Source: Cerina sp048266425
Lineage (GTDB): Bacteria > Bacteroidota > Bacteroidia > Flavobacteriales > Flavobacteriaceae
Assembly: GCA_048266425.1 (NCBI GenBank)
Contig: JBLWZN010000011.1
Coordinates: 26,059 to 90,058 of the forward strand
DNA length: 64,000 bases
Direction of reading: 5' to 3'
Position numbers and translations under genes: made by a program. The notes under the pieces were generated by a model. That model was not told the DNA's origin. It searched no databases and saw only the letters and a program-made list of their open reading frames with translations. The first letter of the stretch is position 1. Every line of letters starts with the position of its first letter. Shown here one piece after another: positions 8,301 through 16,025 of this stretch.

Positions 8301-10847
8301 CTGTTCAAATCGGGTACTTTCAATACAACAACTAATCCCGAGACCATCACTGTTCTGGCCGGCGGAAATTATATCGTAAGGGTCGCCTCACAAGGAAGTC
8401 CCTACTGTTCTGCCGAGAGCAATGTGGCCACCGTAAGGGCGCCACTTGCCGCATTGGCTGTAACAACTTCCGAAATCGGCAATGTAAACTGTACCGATGA
8501 TGCCGGAAAAATAGTGGCCAATGCCACTGATGGTTGGGATCAATCGGCTTATGAATACCAATTGTCAAAAGACGATGGCACTGGAAATTATTTGGAAGTA
8601 GTGCCTTTTGGGGCAATCAATGAATTTGATAACCTTTCCAGTGGCAATTATCGGGTTACCGTTAAGGATATTCAGGGATGCGAGGATACTTCCGATATCA
8701 CCTTAGATCCAGTTCCGCCTATTACCGCGGGGATACGGGAACCGGTTGGACTGATCTGTCCAGATGGCAACAACGCGGTTTTGGAGGCCTACCAGATTTC
8801 GACAGGGAATCCGGGTGCTGACGGGGGTGTTCCTGGTGCTGGATACAAATACCAATTGTTGTACTTGGGCAGCAATGATAATACCGATATCAGCTCAACC
8901 AGTGGTTTGCAGGATGTACCCCAGTTTAGTGGTGCAACCGGCGGATTTATAAGCACGGGGTGGTACGCTATTAAAATAGTATCCGGATATGGTTGTGAGG
9001 GCGTCACTGATCCTTATTTTGTGCAGCCCCCACCACCGCTTATCCCCAATTTGGTACAGGTACAGGCACCGGGCTGTGGCGGTCAGGGCCAGATGCGTTT
9101 GAGCATAGTAAACCCACAACCTGGATTCACTTATGAATACCGTTCCGTAACGGAAGTAGATCCCGCGCCATATACCCCTATTACGGGCACTTCCGTCATA
9201 ATCAATGGAAACGCCGGGTTCTATCAATACAACGTGCGTAAAACGGGGTCCACATTAACTTGTAAGGAGATTAAATCGCCCGGGGTGACCTTGGTAGATG
9301 CCGAAATAGTCCAATTGATCACAAACCTGCCCGATGATATATCCTGTTACTCCGAACTGGATGGTAGGATCGAATCCTTTGCAGATGGAGGGGTGGGCAA
9401 TTACAAATACACCTTGTACGAAGGTGATCCTGGATCTGATCCGTTTAACCCTGCTGCATCGGCAACCCAAGTTCGGCCTGCTCAGGATTATGGTACTTTT
9501 GAAAATCTGCCCGAAGGATATGAGTTCTATATCGGGGTCACCAGTGGTGCTTCCTGTGGTGCTGTTCAAGGTCCGTTCTCAATTAAACGGCCCGACGCTA
9601 TCCTGTTCAACGCCACGTCGGTCCCAGTGAACTGTAATGGGGAAGGCAACGGATCGATCTCTGTGGAAGTGACAAGCGGTGGGGTCGGACTTATCCAATT
9701 TGCCATATCGCCCAATTTCAGTGAGTTTTTCAGCGATCCGGCCAATCCTGGGAAGTATGTGTTCGACGATCTGTCGCCAGGAACCTATGAGATATTGCTC
9801 CAGGATGAAAAGGGGTGCTCCGAAAAACAGACCCTGACGATCACGGAACCGGATCCCCTAAATGTAACATCGGTACAGACTCCGGAGACGTGTATCAATG
9901 CAGCCGATGGAACTGCCCAGTTGACTATCACTGGGGGTACACCATTTACGGCTGTAGATGGAACCAAATATTACGAAACCAGTCTCAACTCTTCCGATGA
10001 TGCGGATTTTGTAAGGAACGACAATCTTTTCTTTGAAAATCTTGTTGGAGGGGAAACTTATGTTGCCTTTATAAGGGATGCCAATGGCTGTACCACTAAT
10101 GTAATCTTCCCTATAGTAATAGGGGTAGATCTTACCGCAGAGGCCAGTCCGGAATACGGATGTCAGGGGATATTCCCCAACAGTACGGTTACCGTTAAAA
10201 TGAAAGATGAAAGTATAGTGCCACAACTGTTGTTCTCCTTGGATGTTGACGATATAGCACAAGCTGATACCCAACGTACTTTTGGCGACTTGCCGGCCGG
10301 AGACCACACGGTTTACATTTATCATGAAAATGGTTGTGCCACCTTTGTGGAATTTACGATCGACGAATATGATCCACTGACCTTGAGTGCCGTAAAAACT
10401 GGCCCAAATGAGATTACGGCAACTGCTACCGGCGGCTTTGGAAACTATGAGTACTTCTTCCAGGGCAATGCTGCAGGTAACAATAACGTATTTACCTTAA
10501 ATGAAGACGATAATGTTACCGTAACGGTAAGGGATTCCAAAGGTTGTGAGGCAACGGTAACAATACCATTTGAATTTACGGGAATGGTAGAGATCCCCAA
10601 TTTCTTTACTCCCGATGGGGACAATAAGAACGATGTATGGGCGCCAAAGAATATGGATTACTTCCCCAATATCGAGGTAATCATTTACGACCGCTACGGC
10701 AGGGTAGTGGTACGTTTAGATCAGGTAACCTCATGGGACGGAAAGTATGATGGCAAGGAGCTGCCATCGGGCGATTACTGGTATGTGGTAAATGCCAATG
10801 ATAAAGACAAACAGCAGTACGTAGGGCATTTTACCCTCTACAGATAA
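2394..10847 (+). CDS. Giant SprB-like repeat adhesin with T9SS type B C-terminal domain
   Basis: A 2817-residue cell-surface protein. Residues 1-30 form a signal peptide (MLPKKTRHLLYAILLLVLSIVGTSAVA). After a short unique region with several cysteines, about residues 200-2730 are tandem SprB-type repeats of roughly 80-100 residues. Each has an early Cys, a GG..Y.Y strand, a F..L..G.Y.V.V turn and an ending like D..GC. The last 85 or so residues (NFFTPDGDNKNDVW to YVGHFTLYR) are the gliding-motility-associated/CHU_C domain, which in this phylum directs export by type IX secretion. SprB is the mobile gliding adhesin of Flavobacterium johnsoniae; whether this protein moves on the surface or is a static adhesin cannot be told. 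No sprF/porP-like partner follows, since the next gene is convergent pruA behind a strong terminator. The numerous ORFs on other frames here are shadows. Confidence 0.92.
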   Translation: MLPKKTRHLLYAILLLVLSIVGTSAVAKTKVFDLFTNLPVLGEILTSLPNSGNASEIELKPEISATKGKSTDNLVQSPSTASAVMFATIIANADDVKSCTNDGSSVARFNLCGNFDNRIVVLNQAYSSYEWQQLSGCAFDVNNDCPAYSCGPSNWQTVGTGPTYTLDAAALSSVNGGEFRVRVNGGAYYYFKAKKSSITQTYVKEDFICGNPGRIQITNLSSSYEYSIDSGSGFGPWQGAVFSGLNAGTYVVKTRLINTPSSCEYQYEPITIETKDIDIDVTFVDAQCSGETGSITVKVNNVPGPYKYTLLNSSGQPQEFTSFIASNTNTFAAVGFGTYSVKVETQKCKGDLANGIDPPTEAYDINGNPIIIGNGLVALQASTEVNNSFGCNVTNVDITVKTSGGAQPYRFIVNGAGPSSPSYTTSTTYNVTSPGTYDFLITDANGCTITASADVKELTPPVVSVSGTDGNCTNGGAKLNINVINAKGYNLSFRATPSDPWSNNPQLSVPAGTYNVQVRYQQGTFDCTYNIPGSVTVNTTGVIVGNAVKLADRTCSIGGTVGGSIEFQGPFSGGSGSGYQFSISGNSGFSNQTLYTGLAPGTYTPMIRDSGGCQLVLTDITIGDVNPPSNINFVQSNMSCVLGTSDVELTPTSANPIVKYEVISPVSIDNGGNDTFTGLSINTAYQFRITDDKGCTYTKSFTPANISSIQVREKSGGDLKVCLGANDGSGTFIVDGFANNYTYHINTGSESSPQNNREVNLTGLGAGTYTITVTDADTGCTDSASFVVQEPATAITLGGTVTPMSCANGNQGKVVASASGGWGSYRYTLTEPNGNVKGPKSGQTFGSLSQAGNYTLSVMDVEGCTETFNFTLTPLSAPTIALDTGASEFCYVPGTGATLAVTASGGLPGPGYEYRINGGSWGSISIFSNLSPGNYNIEVRDANNCKDNLNFEIKPQVRVTVSVDGEIPCGGLPGSLHVDVSGGYSTGPVSKQYEVIRDGSLVDTQPFSLNSFNYSTNVPGVYIIRVTDNQGCQTDSNPLVLNPPMAIAANAEVIPASCGQSDNGIIIITPDATIGVPPYEISFDGGAFGNQTTFSGLNEGQTYTYIVRDSRGCVIGGSETIGPNPNPAPNATVSAVDATCSSNVVSGDINITNVTGGTPDFTYIVQDQFGVEVTRTGPTASTTHTFTGLAPGTYNVVTLDHAGCRDEDTVTIDQTTVTVVPNAVAPTCSATGFSNTVTIVGGTGPFEIRLVEFPVNPFVPVNGPPRSHTFAGLQLGVSYTVEVRDLGTGCTYEDIIDPVDGPTPLDVTAISTVGYCNNSHGQIEYTVSGFTGAFTVEILNSDTGVRSVIDSQPASAPDPYSNTYEALPGNYQIIVTDADTCTDAAAVTVDQNLPSLDILVQRPANCNSNGEITVRGSGGDGGPYTFAFMPQGFPPGPGDFTSVTTFFGPGGDYDIYVKDGTNCASFSIPTTIVMDPALPAPTLDVVNQCDVTATSFQITASMPETVDTPRFTLGGVTQFGVLNSTITAAHPDPTYDVTFTVNSTGSYPVDVVDANGCTSTGIADVYRFLSASGDFTTQPTCNDPDGVITVVPVGGSGDFTYDLSGTDYSGTSITASVAAVQPVNGIFINMAPGDYQVQVTDNETGCDKIVVIHLEAATPPVIASVADTDITCQGDNDGSINVQVQSGTDVDGPMVYNLLNFDTRALITSNDSGSFNGLSAGRYDVEVVSARDCSGVWGLIEIIEPPLFAITASAPPFDCVPGGANRYSSTIIKVVVDPSNPGTSPGYQYSITGFGNYQTSDEFEIVDDGTDQDITVYAIDGNGCQATFVVPTITRPTTVVPTLTVLSALDCKDPERVRIDVTGTTNFTVNTTSITPVAPKNSGGASFVEIDLPDSGDYLFEVVDNTGGCTYPLPKHHVDEPVKPTVTISEAKPVSCFGTNDGALNITVADYIGVYDYQVFSLDQTGTETLFKSGTFNTTTNPETITVLAGGNYIVRVASQGSPYCSAESNVATVRAPLAALAVTTSEIGNVNCTDDAGKIVANATDGWDQSAYEYQLSKDDGTGNYLEVVPFGAINEFDNLSSGNYRVTVKDIQGCEDTSDITLDPVPPITAGIREPVGLICPDGNNAVLEAYQISTGNPGADGGVPGAGYKYQLLYLGSNDNTDISSTSGLQDVPQFSGATGGFISTGWYAIKIVSGYGCEGVTDPYFVQPPPPLIPNLVQVQAPGCGGQGQMRLSIVNPQPGFTYEYRSVTEVDPAPYTPITGTSVIINGNAGFYQYNVRKTGSTLTCKEIKSPGVTLVDAEIVQLITNLPDDISCYSELDGRIESFADGGVGNYKYTLYEGDPGSDPFNPAASATQVRPAQDYGTFENLPEGYEFYIGVTSGASCGAVQGPFSIKRPDAILFNATSVPVNCNGEGNGSISVEVTSGGVGLIQFAISPNFSEFFSDPANPGKYVFDDLSPGTYEILLQDEKGCSEKQTLTITEPDPLNVTSVQTPETCINAADGTAQLTITGGTPFTAVDGTKYYETSLNSSDDADFVRNDNLFFENLVGGETYVAFIRDANGCTTNVIFPIVIGVDLTAEASPEYGCQGIFPNSTVTVKMKDESIVPQLLFSLDVDDIAQADTQRTFGDLPAGDHTVYIYHENGCATFVEFTIDEYDPLTLSAVKTGPNEITATATGGFGNYEYFFQGNAAGNNNVFTLNEDDNVTVTVRDSKGCEATVTIPFEFTGMVEIPNFFTPDGDNKNDVWAPKNMDYFPNIEVIIYDRYGRVVVRLDQVTSWDGKYDGKELPSGDYWYVVNANDKDKQQYVGHFTLYR

Positions 10848-10880
10848 TTTGGGAATATCTTTTGTTTGTTAAGTCGAAGA

Positions 10881-10918
10881 AATGGGTGCTGAAATTATTC
10901 AGCACCCATTTTATTTTT
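10881..10918. terminator. Strong intrinsic terminator between adhesin gene and pruA
   Basis: A perfect 13-bp stem (AATGGGTGCTGAA at 10881-10893, TTCAGCACCCATT at 10898-10910) closes a 4-nt loop and is followed by TTATTTTT. The other side has an A-rich flank, so it may stop transcription from both convergent genes. Confidence 0.9.
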
Positions 10919-10960
10919 AATTGTCCTTTAAGACACTCCAATATTTGGGGGAAACATCGA

Positions 10961-12589
10961 TCATCCTAAAAATGGATATCGGTAATCTATAGGAGTAACA
11001 AAAGTTTCCTTGATCAATCTTGGGGATACCCATCGCAATAGGTTTTGTGCAGATCCCGCCTTGTCGTTCGTGCCGGATGCCCTTGCACCTCCAAAAGGTT
11101 GTTGGCCCACTACCGCACCTGTCGGTTTGTCGTTAATGTAGAAATTACCAGCAGCATTTTGCAAAGCTTTGGTTGCCTCGTCGATGGCATATCGATCGGT
11201 TGCCAATACCGCTCCGGTTAGGGCATAAGGCGATGTTGTATCCACCAACTTTAACGTTTTGGCCCAATCCTTGTCATCATAGACATATACGGTGACGACA
11301 GGACCGAAAAGTTCGGTTTCCATGGTAGTGTAATGGGGATCAGTGGTCAAAATCACGGTAGGCTCCACAAAATACCCTTTGGATTTGTCGTGACCTCCAC
11401 CAGCAATAATTTCGGCGTCCTTATCCTTTTTCGCCTGATCGATATATTTCGCCAACTTGTCAAAGGAACCCTCATGGATCACAGCGGTTATAAAGTTGGA
11501 CATATCTTCGGGAGACCCCGGCTTGTTGAACGAAGCAATGTCCTTTTTGACCAGCTCCAATATTTCCTTGGAAAGGGACTCGGGCAGATATACCCTGGAT
11601 GCCGCGCTGCATTTTTGACCCTGGAATTCGAATGCCCCACGGGAAATGGCAGTGGACACCTGTTGGGGATTGGCTGTAGGGTGGGCCAGGATAAAGTCCT
11701 TTCCCCCCGTTTCCCCAACAATTCTAGGATACGTTTTATAGGTGTGGATGTTGTTTCCGATTTGTTTCCATAATTCTTTGAAAACGTGGGTAGAACCCGT
11801 AAAATGGAGTCCGGCAAAATCAGGACTCGACAAAACGGTTTCGCTTATCATGACCGGGTCACCATAGATCACATTGATAACGCCATCCGGAACACCGGCT
11901 TCCTTAAAGACATCGACAATTATTTTGGCTGAAAATACTTGACTGTCACTGGGTTTCCAAATGACTACGTTCCCCATAAGGGCCGCACTCGCTGGAAGAT
12001 TTCCCGCAATGGCCGTAAAATTAAACGGGGTAATGGCATATACAAATCCCTCTAAGGGACGGTATTCCACGCGGTTCCATACCCCTTCCGAGGATTCTGG
12101 CTGACTTTCATAGATCTGCGCCATGTATTCCACATTGAACCGCAGGAAATCTATAAGCTCGCAAGCTGCATCGATTTCTGCTTGATGTATGTTCTTGGAT
12201 TGTGCGATCATGGTCGCCGCATTGATCTTGGACCTATATGGCCCTGCGATAAGGTCGGCCGCTTTGAGAAAAATGGCGGCCCGTTGTTCCCAGGTAAGAT
12301 TGGCCCATGCATTTCTAGCTGCCAAGGAATTCTTTATCGCTTCGGAAACATGTTTTTTTTCAGCAAGATGATACTGGCCTACTACGTGCTTATGGTCATG
12401 CGGAGGGGTAAGGGACCTGGTGTTTCCGGTTTTTATTTCCTCACTGCCAATATAAAGAGGTATGTCTACCTTGCTGTTGTAGTACTCTTTGTATTGTTTT
12501 AAGACGGCATCTCTTTCCGGGGTGCCCGGAGCATATGACTTAATAGGTTCGTTGATTGCGGTTGGAACTTGAAAAAATCCTTTGCCCAT
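10961..12589 (-). CDS. pruA: L-glutamate gamma-semialdehyde dehydrogenase (P5C dehydrogenase)
   Basis: NAD-dependent oxidation of glutamate-5-semialdehyde, in equilibrium with pyrroline-5-carboxylate, to glutamate; the second step of proline breakdown. The 542-residue length and N-terminal extension match the stand-alone PruA of Bacteroidota. Visible aldehyde dehydrogenase features: the cofactor-side WKPSDSQ (211-217), GETGGKD with general base Glu293, and FQGQKCSAASR with catalytic Cys327. The C-terminal PFGGARASGTNDKAG segment is the conserved PruA ending. A proline dehydrogenase gene is not next to it. It starts with ATG 35 bp downstream of a canonical -7 box. Proline and its breakdown are also tied to salt stress in marine bacteria, but nothing here shows that regulation. 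Confidence 0.95.
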   Translation of the reverse strand: MGKGFFQVPTAINEPIKSYAPGTPERDAVLKQYKEYYNSKVDIPLYIGSEEIKTGNTRSLTPPHDHKHVVGQYHLAEKKHVSEAIKNSLAARNAWANLTWEQRAAIFLKAADLIAGPYRSKINAATMIAQSKNIHQAEIDAACELIDFLRFNVEYMAQIYESQPESSEGVWNRVEYRPLEGFVYAITPFNFTAIAGNLPASAALMGNVVIWKPSDSQVFSAKIIVDVFKEAGVPDGVINVIYGDPVMISETVLSSPDFAGLHFTGSTHVFKELWKQIGNNIHTYKTYPRIVGETGGKDFILAHPTANPQQVSTAISRGAFEFQGQKCSAASRVYLPESLSKEILELVKKDIASFNKPGSPEDMSNFITAVIHEGSFDKLAKYIDQAKKDKDAEIIAGGGHDKSKGYFVEPTVILTTDPHYTTMETELFGPVVTVYVYDDKDWAKTLKLVDTTSPYALTGAVLATDRYAIDEATKALQNAAGNFYINDKPTGAVVGQQPFGGARASGTNDKAGSAQNLLRWVSPRLIKETFVTPIDYRYPFLG

Positions 12590-12623
12590 TTTAGTAGTTT
12601 TTTAGTTTGAAATATATGGATGG

Positions 12624-12631
12624 CAAAGGTA
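12624..12631 (-). promoter_or_regulatory. -7 box TACCTTTG of pruA promoter
   Basis: Read on the minus strand, TACCTTTG fits TAnnTTTG exactly and lies 35 bp before the pruA start. No clear TTG was found at the -33 distance, so the call rests on the -7 box alone. Confidence 0.5.
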
Positions 12632-12790
12632 CTAAAAGCAATATCGCTATCTGGTTAAAATAAAATTAAATCCTGCTTTTTTCGCATCACCTTCAGGCAT
12701 TCGGGCATATGCTGAACGCCTTATGCACTTCGTACAAAAAAAGAGCAACGAGAGATATCCATAGGGATAAGCTCTGGAAAGACAATAGTT

Positions 12791-13177
12791 TTAATTCAAG
12801 GAGAAAGGGGCATTGAACTTAAAGTTGGGCACATAAACCCTGAACTTCTCGGTAGTACCTAGATTTACCATGTTGTAATGGCCTTTCATGGCTCCAATAG
12901 GGGATGTTAAGAGACAACCCGAGCTGTAGGTATGGGATTCCCCAGGGTATATAACCGGCTTTTTACCAATGACGCCCTCCCCGTCAAGAACTTCCCTTTC
13001 ATTTAAGGAGTCATAGATTTGCCAATGTCTTGAAGTGAGTTGAACAGAATCTTTCCCTTGGTTTTCAATGGTTATGGTATAACCAAAAGCATAGTGCATT
13101 TTGTAGTTTTTAAAGAAGGTGCCTTCAAAACTAGTCTGTACCGAAATCTTTATTCCTTTGGTTACCTGTGTAATCAT
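12791..13177 (-). CDS. apaG: ApaG domain protein
   Basis: A 128-residue single-domain protein with an immunoglobulin-like fold. The family signature is plain: YAFGYTITIENQG, then LTSRHWQI, the glycine-rich GEGVIGKKPVIYPGESHTYSSG and the late T-SPIGAMKGHYNM. ApaG of Enterobacteria was linked to cobalt/magnesium efflux phenotypes; the biochemical role is not settled. It starts with ATG and is preceded by a TATCTTTG -7 box. It lies upstream of pruA with a 201-bp spacer that has its own promoter, so the two are probably separate transcripts. Confidence 0.93.
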   Translation of the reverse strand: MITQVTKGIKISVQTSFEGTFFKNYKMHYAFGYTITIENQGKDSVQLTSRHWQIYDSLNEREVLDGEGVIGKKPVIYPGESHTYSSGCLLTSPIGAMKGHYNMVNLGTTEKFRVYVPNFKFNAPFSLN

Positions 13178-13253
13178 AGATTTATGTCTATTATATATGC
13201 GCTTGTCCCCGCCCGTTGAATAGCTGGGCTATTAAGTTCTGAAAACAGGTCTG

Positions 13254-13261
13254 CAAAGATA
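13254..13261 (-). promoter_or_regulatory. -7 box TATCTTTG upstream of apaG
   Basis: Minus-strand TATCTTTG, an exact TAnnTTTG match, 77 bp before the apaG ATG. No TTG at the expected upstream distance was found. Confidence 0.4.
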
Positions 13262-13341
13262 TGAAAACCAATGGATTTACTGTGGTAAATGACAGTTTTC
13301 AAAACAAGCATAACGCAGTTATCGGACTTTTTAGGAGGACA

Positions 13342-14451
13342 CTAATATGTGAAAAGGCTTCCTGTTAAAAGCAAAACAATCCCCATTCCTGCTAATATAA
13401 AAAAAATGATGTTCAAAAATAGATATTTAACAATTGTTGTGAAAATGCCTTGTCCATAGAATTTCCTCATCGCCTGAAAGAGATAAATCGAAAAAATGAT
13501 CAGAAAAACCCAATTGCTGTCCGTTTTAAAAATCAAATCTATCAAATAGCTAATAATGAGCAAGATAAAAAACAGGGCCGTATTATGGAAACTAAATATA
13601 AGATGATCGGCATAAGTGTAATTTTTCCTGATATACGTCAACCAAAGGAACAGTGCAAACGCGGGTAAAAAGAAAAAGATGGCAAATGGCAACCTAGATA
13701 TGACTGCACTGGCAAAAGTACCGGGCTGCTGTCCAATCTTGAAAAGGCTCCTTGCCGTTTGGAAGGACATTCTATTTCCCAGGGAATGGGGAATGCTGTA
13801 TTTGTCGGCAAGCTGACCGAATGTCACGCCGGGGTCCTTTCTAATAAAAGCGTTGAAAAACCTTTCTTTTTTTAAATATCTTTCTATTAGCGAGCTGTCC
13901 CTTATGGACTTAAACGTTTTCACTGGATTTGCCAAAATCAAGGAATCCCGTTCTTTTGCGGTTCTATCTTGGTTTTTTAAAAGTGCAAGGGAATCCAGCA
14001 TGTTTTTGTGTTCCTGCTGATCCAAATCTTCTCGTAAATCGATATTCACATTAAAAAAATCCGGATCATTATTGGTTCCCAACTTATCAAGTTGATCAAA
14101 GTCGCGCGTAATGCTGAACATCAAGAAGTAGATTATTCCCAAACTCAGCAAAAATCGAAAAGGATTGGTATAGGCTGTCCTTTTACCGGCGATATAGTCC
14201 TGCGTTATGCGGCCCGGGCGGAATAGAAGAGCCGAAAGTGTTTTCCAAAGTTTGGAATCATAGGCTATGAAATTAGAAAAGAACTCTTCAATAAAATCCT
14301 TTATACCAAGATTTTTGGTACTATTTGCTTGGGAACATTGAGGGCAAAATCTATCGCTGATATCTAGATTATGTCCACAGTTGAGGCATTTCGTGCCCCG
14401 ATATCGCATTAAATACCTGCCTCTGGTCCATATGGAGCGCTTTATTTTCAA
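13342..14451 (-). CDS. DUF3667 membrane protein with zinc ribbon
   Basis: Unknown function. The N-terminus has a four-cysteine zinc-ribbon (Cys22, Cys25, Cys36, Cys39: CLNCG and CPQCS). It is followed by the DUF3667 signature (a DFIEEFF-like segment, TLSALLFRPGRITQDYIAGKRTAYTNPFRFLLS). About five hydrophobic segments come next: around 100-115, 245-265, 275-300, 305-325 and 335-365. A charged region (about 120-240) lies between the first and second segments. The open frame begins with TTG at 14451, but ATG at 14409 (MRYRGTKCLNCG) also leaves the zinc ribbon intact and may be the true start. An octameric repeat array abuts the upstream end. Confidence 0.8.
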   Translation of the reverse strand: MKIKRSIWTRGRYLMRYRGTKCLNCGHNLDISDRFCPQCSQANSTKNLGIKDFIEEFFSNFIAYDSKLWKTLSALLFRPGRITQDYIAGKRTAYTNPFRFLLSLGIIYFLMFSITRDFDQLDKLGTNNDPDFFNVNIDLREDLDQQEHKNMLDSLALLKNQDRTAKERDSLILANPVKTFKSIRDSSLIERYLKKERFFNAFIRKDPGVTFGQLADKYSIPHSLGNRMSFQTARSLFKIGQQPGTFASAVISRLPFAIFFFLPAFALFLWLTYIRKNYTYADHLIFSFHNTALFFILLIISYLIDLIFKTDSNWVFLIIFSIYLFQAMRKFYGQGIFTTIVKYLFLNIIFFILAGMGIVLLLTGSLFTY

Positions 14452-14506
14452 GGAATTGGTGGGTTAGTGGAATAGCGATTTAGTGAATTGGTGGATTAGT
14501 GAATTG
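14451..14506 (+). repeat. Array of seven degenerate octamers
   Basis: Seven contiguous 8-bp units on the plus strand, from AGGAATTG through GTGGGTTA to GTGAATTG, GTGGATTA, GTGAATTG; consensus GTGRATTR. It abuts the TTG start of the DUF3667 gene and lies about 120 bp after the stop of the T9SS plug-domain gene. The period is 8, unlike the heptads elsewhere. Confidence 0.8.
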
Positions 14507-14625
14507 GTTTTTAATTTTATTTGTTCCCATAATGCGAATCGACTTTTTATTGAACTTGAACTTGTATTTATATTTGGTTGCTAAACGACCGCCTAAATGA
14601 AGCATTCGGGCAGGAAGTCGGGGCA

Positions 14626-15873
14626 TTAATTGGTAATATCCTGGGAATTACCGGTACCTATACCGATAATGCTATCGTACAGGTCACCAAAATGGCGATA
14701 GTAGACCAAAACCAGATAGTTGTTTTCGGTATGGTTAAAGTTGCCACTTACCGTACCGAGGTCTACCGTACCATCCTCCTTTTTAACTACGTATTTGTAG
14801 TTATAGAAACCTTGCTTCATTTCCATGGCGACCTCCATCATGCCATTGGATGCGTTGTAAGTCATTTTATTGTCATCCGTTAGTTCGTAATTGTTGAATT
14901 TCCCAAACACATAAACTTCATCTAGCCCTAATTCCGGATTAAAAGGAAGGCTAAAATGGACAATTGTATACTCCGATTCAGTGGACATATCCTCCCCTTG
15001 TAATGTCCTAATTTCAAAATCCCCATTGATGTCCGGGAAATAGGTGTATTCCTTGTTATATCTGTAATAACCCGCAAACAAATAATGATTGTACAGCTTG
15101 CTGCCCAACTCTACCCTGGCAATGGATGATGAAGCGGCGTAAAGGTCTTTGGTGTCAAAGTTAAAAAATTCATTGCCTCCGTAAAAGCTGGTTTCCTTAT
15201 CATATTTGTATGCCAAATTTTGACCCATGGTAAATTGGGGCAATATTCCCTTTATTGCAGAGGGCCAGTAATAGTTTTGTAAAATGGCAACTTTTATTTC
15301 CTGTTTGGGATTGACAACGGGTACGTTCGCAATGTTGATGTTGAACTGTACTACCTGTTTCTCCTTAAAATAGGTCAAATCTCGGGAATTTTTTAAAACC
15401 ACCCCAACGGTAGCCCTATTCTGGTAAACCACGAACCGCCGGGAAAACTGAAGTTCGTCTCGATTGTTGTATATCTGCAGAACATAATTGCCACTTACCT
15501 TTAACCGTACGTTCTCGTTAGGAATGGTGAGCTTGTAATTGGAGTAGGATTGTAAAGTGTTAAAGCTATTTTTATAGTGTATTATCCGCTGGTTGTCCAT
15601 CCCGGAAAGATATTGGGACTTTAACAGCTGGGAAGGCATCCAGTTGTAGTCGCAATGCACGATCCTGTAGTAATAGTCCTGTTCATTGGCCAACAGGTCG
15701 TCAAATTCCAAATACATGGGGTCATCCAAGGTTATCACAGGAAATTGATCCTGGGTGGGGCCCTTGAAAATAATGGTCTTTATGTATTCCGGAGGATTTG
15801 GTTTTTCCTCAACCTGGCCAAAGGTGGTTCCGGTAAAAAGAAGCGCAAAAACACAATATAAAAAGTGCCTCAT
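14626..15873 (-). CDS. Type IX secretion plug-domain protein (DUF5103)
   Basis: A 415-residue exported protein of the family once called DUF5103, now described in Pfam as T9SS plug protein. Residues 1-20 are a Sec signal peptide ending GTTFGQ. The mature start PPEYIKTIIFKGPTQDQFPVITLDDPMYLEFDDL is typical, with HCDYNWMPSQLLKSQYLSGMDNQRI and a central GNYVLQIYNNRDE strand as further family landmarks. A beta-sandwich that resembles a carbohydrate-binding or early-set fold follows near 290-390. In the T9SS of Flavobacterium a plug protein seals the SprA translocon; whether this paralogue does that job is inference from the family name. It starts with ATG, 20 bp downstream of a perfect -7 box. 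Confidence 0.83.
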   Translation of the reverse strand: MRHFLYCVFALLFTGTTFGQVEEKPNPPEYIKTIIFKGPTQDQFPVITLDDPMYLEFDDLLANEQDYYYRIVHCDYNWMPSQLLKSQYLSGMDNQRIIHYKNSFNTLQSYSNYKLTIPNENVRLKVSGNYVLQIYNNRDELQFSRRFVVYQNRATVGVVLKNSRDLTYFKEKQVVQFNINIANVPVVNPKQEIKVAILQNYYWPSAIKGILPQFTMGQNLAYKYDKETSFYGGNEFFNFDTKDLYAASSSIARVELGSKLYNHYLFAGYYRYNKEYTYFPDINGDFEIRTLQGEDMSTESEYTIVHFSLPFNPELGLDEVYVFGKFNNYELTDDNKMTYNASNGMMEVAMEMKQGFYNYKYVVKKEDGTVDLGTVSGNFNHTENNYLVLVYYRHFGDLYDSIIGIGTGNSQDITN

Positions 15874-15892
15874 AAATACGTGGGATTTTGGG

Positions 15893-15900
15893 CAAAGGTA
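15893..15900 (-). promoter_or_regulatory. -7 box TACCTTTG of the T9SS plug gene
   Basis: Exact TAnnTTTG match on the minus strand, ending 20 bp before the ATG at 15873. The start point would fall close to the start codon, giving a short leader. Confidence 0.5.
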
Positions 15901-15982
15901 AGTAAAAACAGTACTGGATAAATTTACATCGGTATAATGCCAAATTTATAGGTAATAATTATGATAACTTTTTTTTAAACAC

Positions 15983-15990
15983 TAAATTTG
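15983..15990 (+). promoter_or_regulatory. -7 box TAAATTTG of the nqr operon
   Basis: Exact TAnnTTTG match 36 bp before the nqrA ATG, in an A+T-rich divergent spacer shared with the T9SS plug gene. No good TTG at -33. Confidence 0.45.
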
Positions 15991-16025
15991 ACCCGAAATT
16001 TTGTTAACCTAAGGTCTACGAGCAC

